NCBI GenBank assembly: GCA_003663295.1
Contig: QMZS01000028.1
Location: forward strand, 1 to 9,813
DNA length: 9,813 nucleotides
Origin: Candidatus Aenigmatarchaeota archaeon
Lineage (GTDB): Archaea > Aenigmatarchaeota > Aenigmatarchaeia > QMZS01
Direction: 5' to 3'
The notes under the pieces were generated by a model. The model worked only from the letters and a program-made list of their open reading frames with translations, did not search any database and was not told the DNA's origin. Positions 5,731-9,813 of the stretch are shown piece after piece (the stretch's first letter is position 1; every line of letters starts with the position of its first letter). The translations under genes were made by a program, and so were the position numbers.

Positions 5731-6444
5731 ATGGATAGAATAAAACGAGGGGATCTTGTTGTGGCATCAGTTGAAGAAATTCATTCAAGTTCTGTGGAAT
5801 TAAAACTTGTAGAATATAATTTAAAAGGATTCCTGAATGTATCCAACATCCCAGGATTGTGGATTAGGGATTTAAAAAAGAATATTAAAAAAAATCAGAT
5901 GATTATTGGAAAAGTTATTCACATAGACCATTTGGTTGAAATTTCTCTTAAAGGAATCTCTCGCAGCGAAAAAGAAAGGAGATTAAAAGATTACGGGAAA
6001 GAAACCAAAGCAATCAGACTTTTTGAAAGAATCTCAAATGAATACAAAATTTCTCCGAAAAAAATTGAAAATGAAATTTCTCTCTTAAAACAAAATTATG
6101 GTGGTGTTTTTGAAACTTTGGCTCTTATCAGAAAAGGCGAGAAAATAAATTTTAGCAAAGAGTTTTCTGAATTGGCTGAAAGATTTAAAACCGGGGAAAA
6201 ATTTTATGAAATTAAAGGGGAGATTGAACTGCATTCAGAGAGAGGCGATGGGGTTGACTTAATAAAAAATGGTTTAAGTGGACTGAAAAATATTGAAAGC
6301 AGTTATAAAGGAAATACAAGATTTCTGCTTAAATTAAAAACAACAAATCCAAAAAAAGGTGAAAAAAATCTTGTTAAAGAAGCTGAAAAAGTTATCTCAA
6401 AAATAAAAAGTAAAGGGGGTAGTGGAGAATTTAAATTATTATAA
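5731..6444 (+). CDS. eif2a: Translation initiation factor aIF2 subunit alpha
   Basis: aIF2-alpha is one of three subunits of the factor that brings initiator Met-tRNA to the small ribosomal subunit. The N-terminal S1 domain (about 5-76) is clear: RGDLVVASVEEI, then YNLKGFLNVSNIPGLWIRDLKKNIKKNQ and GKVIHID, LVEISLKGISRSEK. A helical middle domain (about 80-165) and an alpha/beta C-terminal domain (about 165-237), which binds the gamma subunit in known complexes, follow. I prefer the ATG at 5731 (237 residues), because the family normally has only a few residues before the GDLV strand. An in-frame GTG at 5695 would add 12 residues. It ends 2 nt from the convergent ferredoxin gene. The usual archaeal neighbours (rps27e, rpl44e, nop10) are not beside it. 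Confidence 0.88.
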   Translation: MDRIKRGDLVVASVEEIHSSSVELKLVEYNLKGFLNVSNIPGLWIRDLKKNIKKNQMIIGKVIHIDHLVEISLKGISRSEKERRLKDYGKETKAIRLFERISNEYKISPKKIENEISLLKQNYGGVFETLALIRKGEKINFSKEFSELAERFKTGEKFYEIKGEIELHSERGDGVDLIKNGLSGLKNIESSYKGNTRFLLKLKTTNPKKGEKNLVKEAEKVISKIKSKGGSGEFKLL

Positions 6445-6446
6445 TC

Positions 6447-6635
6447 TTAAATCTCTTTCACTTCAATTGCCTGAACTGGGCAAACATCCGAAGCTTCTTT
6501 GTTGCAATCCTGTTTTTCTACTTCAATTTTCTTAGGATGCGCTTTTCCATCATCTTTAATTTCCAGATTATCACACACAGCAACACAGGCTCCACACCCG
6601 ATGCATTTTTCCTTATCTATAGTTATCTTAAACAT
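6447..6635 (-). CDS. fdx: Single-cluster [4Fe-4S] ferredoxin
   Basis: A 62-residue ferredoxin that carries low-potential electrons between oxidoreductases in the cytoplasm. C11, C14 and C17 (CIGCGAC), with C52 of VCPVQAIEV, make one [4Fe-4S] site. The other two cysteines, C21 and C44, take the places of the disulfide-forming pair known in Pyrococcus furiosus ferredoxin, whose cluster uses Asp at the second position where this one has Cys. Acidic and Lys-rich surface, no signal peptide. The ATG at 6635 is preceded by a run of T/A (including TTTTATATATAA on the minus strand) that could be its TATA region. It is 32 nt downstream of the small cysteine-rich gene and convergent with aIF2-alpha. Confidence 0.92.
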   Translation of the reverse strand: MFKITIDKEKCIGCGACVAVCDNLEIKDDGKAHPKKIEVEKQDCNKEASDVCPVQAIEVKEI

Positions 6636-6664
6636 TATATTATATATAAAATAATAAATTTAGA
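6636..6664 (-). promoter_or_regulatory. Possible promoter of the ferredoxin gene
   Basis: On the minus strand, AAATTTATTATTTTATATATAA precedes the ATG, and its upstream half lies at the distance expected for a leaderless archaeal gene. No ribosome site is seen. Read-through from the cysteine-rich gene is also possible. Confidence 0.35.
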
Positions 6665-6667
6665 CCC

Positions 6668-6832
6668 TCATCTCAAATTATAATCAGGTATTGTCCTTTT
6701 AGCAATATTATATAAATAACACCCGCCGCAGGAACCGGTCTGACAAAGATACGCTGAAGGATAAGGCTCAAGACCTAAATTCTCCATACGTTCATTCACA
6801 CGCCCAATAACCGGACATATTTCTCCTTTCAT
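6668..6832 (-). CDS. Small cysteine-rich protein, 54 residues, candidate zinc-binding
   Basis: The reading frame runs from ATG (complement of 6830-6832) to TGA (complement of 6668-6670). It fills almost all of the 221-nt gap between the CCA-adding enzyme and ferredoxin, on their strand. The protein begins MKGEICPVIGRV and contains YLCQTGSCGGCYLYNIA; its four cysteines are C6, C30, C35 and C38 (C-x4-C-x2-C in the second half). This count suits binding of one zinc ion or a small Fe-S site. Codon choice and the Gly/Pro/Cys-rich composition are unlike random A/T-rich spacer, where stops would be frequent. No ribosome site is evident; it starts 24 nt after the upstream stop. I do not recognise a family. 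It may form a transcript with cca and ferredoxin. Confidence 0.65.
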   Translation of the reverse strand: MKGEICPVIGRVNERMENLGLEPYPSAYLCQTGSCGGCYLYNIAKRTIPDYNLR

Positions 6833-6856
6833 ACTATTTGGATGGATTAAATCTTT

Positions 6857-8206
6857 TTAAACCTCAAAATACTTCCTGACAAGGTGAGAATTGAATTCTT
6901 TGTTCTTATTTACGATTTCAGCAATTTCTTCTTCTTTCATCAATTTTATTTTCTTCTCTGAAATTCCTCTGGGAATCTCTTTCCGGTTTTCTTTAAGGAA
7001 ATGTTTTAACGCTGTCTCGATATTTAGGACCTTCCTTTTTGAACCAACAAAAAATTTGTTATCCTCAACATAAGGTTTATATTCACCATCCAAATACTTT
7101 CTTAAAAAATTATCGGTTTCTTTTGAAAATATTGAAGGACCTTCCTGTTTTTTTAATTTTGACAACACCTTATTTTCAACTTCAAAAACAAGGTAAACGA
7201 TTTTGGTTTCGTCTGTCCATTCCAAATATCTGACCACAGAGAAATCCGATTCTTTCAAGTAATTTGCAATTCGTTTGCTTAATTTTCTTATCTGTGGGTA
7301 TAAATTTTCAGGTATCATTTCAGGTGGGGTGAATTTAATTCCAATAAAATTTGTTCCTCTTTTATCTTTTAATTTTTTTATCAACATATTTCTTATAGGT
7401 TTTTTAAATTTTGGAAATTTTCCGGTTTTCAGATATTTTTTTGCTTCAAGCTTTAACCTTAAGAAATTTTGAGGGGATATTGGAGAACCGACATTCCGGT
7501 TTTTATCCACAGGATCAATCACAACTAAAGCGTCCGTAAATCTCTTTTCCGCTTCTTTTTTAGTTGTCTGATTTTCCAAATCTATTAATTCAGCAAAATT
7601 TAATTTTGAAATTCCTTTTATCGCACCAGCAAAAGTTCCGTAATTTATAACTAAAAGTTCGCAAAGGTATCCGCTCAACCCATTATGTTTTGCATCGGCG
7701 CCATACACATCAATTTGCTTGCAGAAATATTTAAACAATCTTGCATGGTCCACTTCATACCCGCCCAATTTTTCTTTTATGTATTGCGTGTGGTGAGGTG
7801 ACCTGTCAACAGCGGAAATTATTTTATCCCCTCTCCTGGTTTCATAACAGGGCACAATATCAATATCAAAATTTTTAACCTTTACCCTCACATAAGGATG
7901 CTCCGCATATTTTATATCATAAATTCCCTTCATATCTTCGCAAATTGCACACCCAATCAACAAACCATACTCCTCCAATTTCTCTCTTGAAATCTTCTTC
8001 CTAAAAACAATGAACAAATCAATATCATGGTCATTGCTCAACCAGGTGTCTTTTGATATTGAACCCACAATTTGGGGATAAGCGTAAAAAGGTTTTGCAA
8101 CTACCTTTGCAACCTCAAGCAATTTAATGACAAATTCTCCAACAATCCCTTTTTCAGACTTGCAGGGTTTTATTTTTCTTAGAATTGCCAATTCTTTTTG
8201 GTTCAT
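6857..8206 (-). CDS. cca: CCA-adding enzyme, archaeal class I tRNA nucleotidyltransferase
   Basis: The 449-residue enzyme adds or repairs the 3' CCA of tRNAs from CTP and ATP without a nucleic-acid template. The nucleotidyltransferase motif VGSISKDTWLSNDHDIDLF (47-65) supplies D61 and D63, and FDIDIVPCY (113-121) supplies the third carboxylate, D116. These match the three catalytic aspartates of the Archaeoglobus enzyme. SAVDRSPHHTQYI (131-143) and ARLFKYFCKQIDVYGAD...GLSGYLCELLVINYG (about 155-190) are class signatures. Central, body and tail domains follow; length is standard. The ATG at 8206 is supported by a TATA-like element about 23 nt upstream. It is divergent from rpo7 and upstream of the small cysteine-rich gene. 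The nearby tRNA-Val lacks an encoded CCA, so it needs this activity. Confidence 0.95.
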   Translation of the reverse strand: MNQKELAILRKIKPCKSEKGIVGEFVIKLLEVAKVVAKPFYAYPQIVGSISKDTWLSNDHDIDLFIVFRKKISREKLEEYGLLIGCAICEDMKGIYDIKYAEHPYVRVKVKNFDIDIVPCYETRRGDKIISAVDRSPHHTQYIKEKLGGYEVDHARLFKYFCKQIDVYGADAKHNGLSGYLCELLVINYGTFAGAIKGISKLNFAELIDLENQTTKKEAEKRFTDALVVIDPVDKNRNVGSPISPQNFLRLKLEAKKYLKTGKFPKFKKPIRNMLIKKLKDKRGTNFIGIKFTPPEMIPENLYPQIRKLSKRIANYLKESDFSVVRYLEWTDETKIVYLVFEVENKVLSKLKKQEGPSIFSKETDNFLRKYLDGEYKPYVEDNKFFVGSKRKVLNIETALKHFLKENRKEIPRGISEKKIKLMKEEEIAEIVNKNKEFNSHLVRKYFEV

Positions 8207-8222
8207 AATGTTTATTTACTTT

Positions 8223-8234
8223 GTTTTATTTTAA
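8223..8234 (-). promoter_or_regulatory. TATA-like element of cca
   Basis: TTAAAATAAAAC on the minus strand is centred about 23 nt before the ATG at 8206, the position expected for a leaderless archaeal promoter. Confidence 0.4.
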
Positions 8235-8258
8235 GAGTTTCTATTTATTATTTTACAT

Positions 8259-8307
8259 TCTATATTATGAATTTGCAGAAAAAGTCAGAAACAGATAAAT
8301 TCAAGGT
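8259..8307 (+). promoter_or_regulatory. TATA-like element and ribosome site of rpo7
   Basis: TATATTA at 8261-8267 could place a start of transcription near 8290, leaving a short leader. AAGGT at 8303-8307 lies 8 nt before the ATG at 8316 and is a weak Shine-Dalgarno match. The 109-nt divergent spacer otherwise shows nothing distinct. Confidence 0.35.
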
Positions 8308-8315
8308 AAAATAAT

Positions 8316-8891
8316 ATGTTTTATATATTGGATATTCAGGAAAAAGTTGGCGTGGAAGCCCAAAACTTAAAAGGAGATACTGCAGAGAGCATTAAAGAAA
8401 AACTGGAAGAAGCTCATTTAAAAGAAGAAAATGGGGTATTCCTTGGAGTCACTGAGATAAAGAAACTTGGTGAAACGGGCGTAATCCTCCCGGAAAAACC
8501 TTATATTTATTTTGATGTGGAATATTCCGCATTATTTTTCCAGCCCGTTGCAAATGAAATGGTTGACGGATATGTCACAGAAGTTGCTGAATTCGGACCC
8601 TTTATCAGAATAGGTCCTGTGGATGCTTTGGTTCACATATCCCAGATTACTCAGGAAAAATTAATATACAATCCTGAACAAGATGTTCTTGCGAGCAAAG
8701 ATTCTACTATGGTCATAAAAGATGGCGAGCTTGTAAGAGCTATAGTCGCAAACTCCGCAATTTCAGATGAAAGAACCAGAATAAACCTTACAATGAAACA
8801 AGAGGGTCTTGGATTAACCAAACTGTTGAAAAAGAAACCAGCGGCAAAGAACACCGAGAAAAAGACAGAGAATAAAAAAGAGAAAAAATAA
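8316..8891 (+). CDS. rpo7: DNA-directed RNA polymerase subunit Rpo7 (RpoE', Rpb7 homologue)
   Basis: Rpo7 pairs with Rpo4 to form the stalk of archaeal RNA polymerase, which binds emerging RNA and helps open complex formation. The N-terminal tip domain (1-80) ends in YIYFDVEYSALFFQPVANE. The S1-type OB fold (81-162) has VDGYVTEVAEFGPFIRIGPVDALVHISQI, the standard signature. The family is near 185-190 residues; this one has 191, ending in a Lys-rich tail (about 171-191, KKKPAAKNTEKK onward) that is likely disordered and may touch nucleic acid. The usual neighbours spt4 and rps24e are absent; the next gene is a thiolase in the same direction after 39 nt with its own TATA-like box. Confidence 0.93.
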   Translation: MFYILDIQEKVGVEAQNLKGDTAESIKEKLEEAHLKEENGVFLGVTEIKKLGETGVILPEKPYIYFDVEYSALFFQPVANEMVDGYVTEVAEFGPFIRIGPVDALVHISQITQEKLIYNPEQDVLASKDSTMVIKDGELVRAIVANSAISDERTRINLTMKQEGLGLTKLLKKKPAAKNTEKKTENKKEKK

Positions 8892-8904
8892 TTTCAAATA
8901 ATAC

Positions 8905-8922
8905 TTTTTAAATTATTTATAA
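8905..8922 (+). promoter_or_regulatory. TATA-like promoter of the thiolase gene
   Basis: TTTTTAAATTATTTATAA sits between the rpo7 stop and the ATG at 8931, its upstream half about 22 nt before the ATG. No ribosome site follows, so a leaderless message is likely. Confidence 0.4.
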
Positions 8923-8930
8923 CTTTAATA

Positions 8931-9813
8931 ATGGCAATTGCAATAATTGGCACAGGAATTACAAAATTTGGGGAATTGTGGGATAGAAGCTGGGAAGACC
9001 TTGTTCAGGAGAGTTTCTCAGAATCAATAAATAATGCTAATATTGAGACTAAAAATATAAACACCTGTTATGTTGGGAATATGAACTTGTCCAGATTTGA
9101 AGGGCAAGACCACACAGCCTCAAGAATAACTGAAATACTTGGAATTAATAAAATTATCAGAACAGAAGCCGCATGCGCTTCAAGTTCAATTGCGATGAAA
9201 CTTGCAGCAAATGAACTTGGTTTAAGCGAATCCAAAGGAGAGAATAAAATAATTCATGTCCTTGGGTTTGAAAAAATGACTGACAGGATGGCTGGAGAAA
9301 CAACAAATATTTTATCTGGAGCATCTCATTTTGATACTGAAGTTGTAAATGGGGCAACATTCCCGAGTTTATATGCTTTGCTCGCAACAAGATATTTACA
9401 AGAAACCGGAGCAAAAGAAGAAGATCTTCATGCAATTGGAATTAAAAATCACAAAAACGCCATGCTTAATGAAAAAGCAATGTTCCAAAAAGAAATAACT
9501 GTGAAAAATTTTACCGGCAATATTGCGAGCCCATTAAAATTATTGGATTGTTCTCCAATCTCCGATGGTTCGGCCTCAATAATAGCAACAACAGAAAAAT
9601 ACGCAAAAGAATTGGGCGTTGATTATGTTAAACTTGAAGATATTGAAGTTGCAACAAGTTCAATTTCACTGGCAAAACGGAAAGACCTTCTAGTTATGGA
9701 TTCCGCAAAGAGGGCTTCTGAAATAGTTTACAAAAGATTAAACCTGACAGCAAAAGATATTAACTTAATTGAACTCCATGATTGTTTTACTATCAATGAA
9801 ATTTTATGTCTTG
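8931..9813 (+). CDS. Archaeal thiolase (acetyl-CoA acetyltransferase type), 3' end beyond window
   Basis: An open frame from the ATG at 8931 runs through the right edge: 294 codons, against about 385-390 for the family. The N-terminus MAIAIIGTGITKFGE and the active-site segment EAACASSSIAMK, with nucleophile C82, are typical of archaeal SCP2-type thiolases. The HDCFTINE segment (283-290) provides the catalytic His H283. In archaea this family makes acetoacetyl-CoA as the first step of the mevalonate route to isoprenoid lipids, usually in complex with HMG-CoA synthase through an OB-fold DUF35 protein. Those partner genes are expected just downstream but are not in view. Other acyl specificity cannot be excluded. 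Confidence 0.9.
   Translation, partial: MAIAIIGTGITKFGELWDRSWEDLVQESFSESINNANIETKNINTCYVGNMNLSRFEGQDHTASRITEILGINKIIRTEAACASSSIAMKLAANELGLSESKGENKIIHVLGFEKMTDRMAGETTNILSGASHFDTEVVNGATFPSLYALLATRYLQETGAKEEDLHAIGIKNHKNAMLNEKAMFQKEITVKNFTGNIASPLKLLDCSPISDGSASIIATTEKYAKELGVDYVKLEDIEVATSSISLAKRKDLLVMDSAKRASEIVYKRLNLTAKDINLIELHDCFTINEILCL

Noticed and set aside
8268..8312. 15-codon upstream reading frame ending just before rpo7
   Set aside because: Its ATG immediately follows the only good TATA-like element, so it would probably lie upstream of the transcript start; too short to support.
9157..9435. 92-codon minus-strand open frame
   Set aside because: Antisense to the thiolase gene, whose active-site motifs are on the plus strand.
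1..9813. CRISPR arrays, insertion sequences, attachment-site repeats
   Set aside because: No regularly spaced repeats, transposase or integrase motifs, and no duplicate of the tRNA 3' end were seen.

Overview
The window is AT-rich archaeal DNA. Archaeal identity rests on several independent families: a class I (archaeal-type) CCA-adding enzyme, the Holliday junction resolvase Hjc, RNA polymerase subunit Rpo7, initiation factor aIF2-alpha, a zinc-finger RPA, and a tRNA gene interrupted by introns with bulge-helix-bulge splice motifs. GGTGA-type ribosome binding sites occur in places, and several genes look leaderless with A/T-rich TATA-like boxes just upstream. Single-gene organisation of normally clustered information-processing genes would suit an uncultured small-genome archaeon (DPANN-like or another AT-rich lineage), but the window cannot settle the phylum.

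Layout. Positions 1-3205 (+) hold an accessory block of four tightly packed or overlapping genes of unknown function: a long coiled-coil protein (25-1053), a second coiled-coil protein broken by one frameshift (1053-1804), a 282-residue protein with one CxxC knuckle (1806-2654), and a decayed partial copy of that last gene (2644-3205). Positions 3239-3456 (+) hold a tRNA-Val(UAC) that reads correctly only after removal of a 32-nt intron from the D-loop and a 113-nt intron from the T-loop, both with recognisable splice motifs. Convergent to it, on the minus strand, are SemiSWEET and hjc (4092 to 3465). From 4149 (+) come a glutamine-amidotransferase-like gene with a one-base frameshift, an RPA, and aIF2-alpha. 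On the minus strand, 8206 to 6447, lie the CCA-adding enzyme, a 54-residue cysteine-rich protein, and a ferredoxin. From 8316 (+) come rpo7 and a thiolase running off the right edge.

How they fit together. The right two thirds is core housekeeping: replication and recombination (RPA, Hjc), translation (aIF2-alpha, tRNA-Val, CCA addition), transcription (Rpo7), electron transfer (ferredoxin), and probably isoprenoid lipid precursor synthesis (thiolase). The tRNA gene encodes no CCA end, so it depends on an enzyme like the one encoded about 3.4 kb away. The left third is an unrecognised gene cassette with internal duplication and decay. The most remarkable object is the twice-interrupted tRNA-Val gene. 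The small cysteine-rich protein at 6668-6832 is the best candidate undescribed protein. Three reading-frame breaks (1053-1804, 2644-3205, 4149-4710) could be real decay or assembly errors, and this should be kept in mind throughout.
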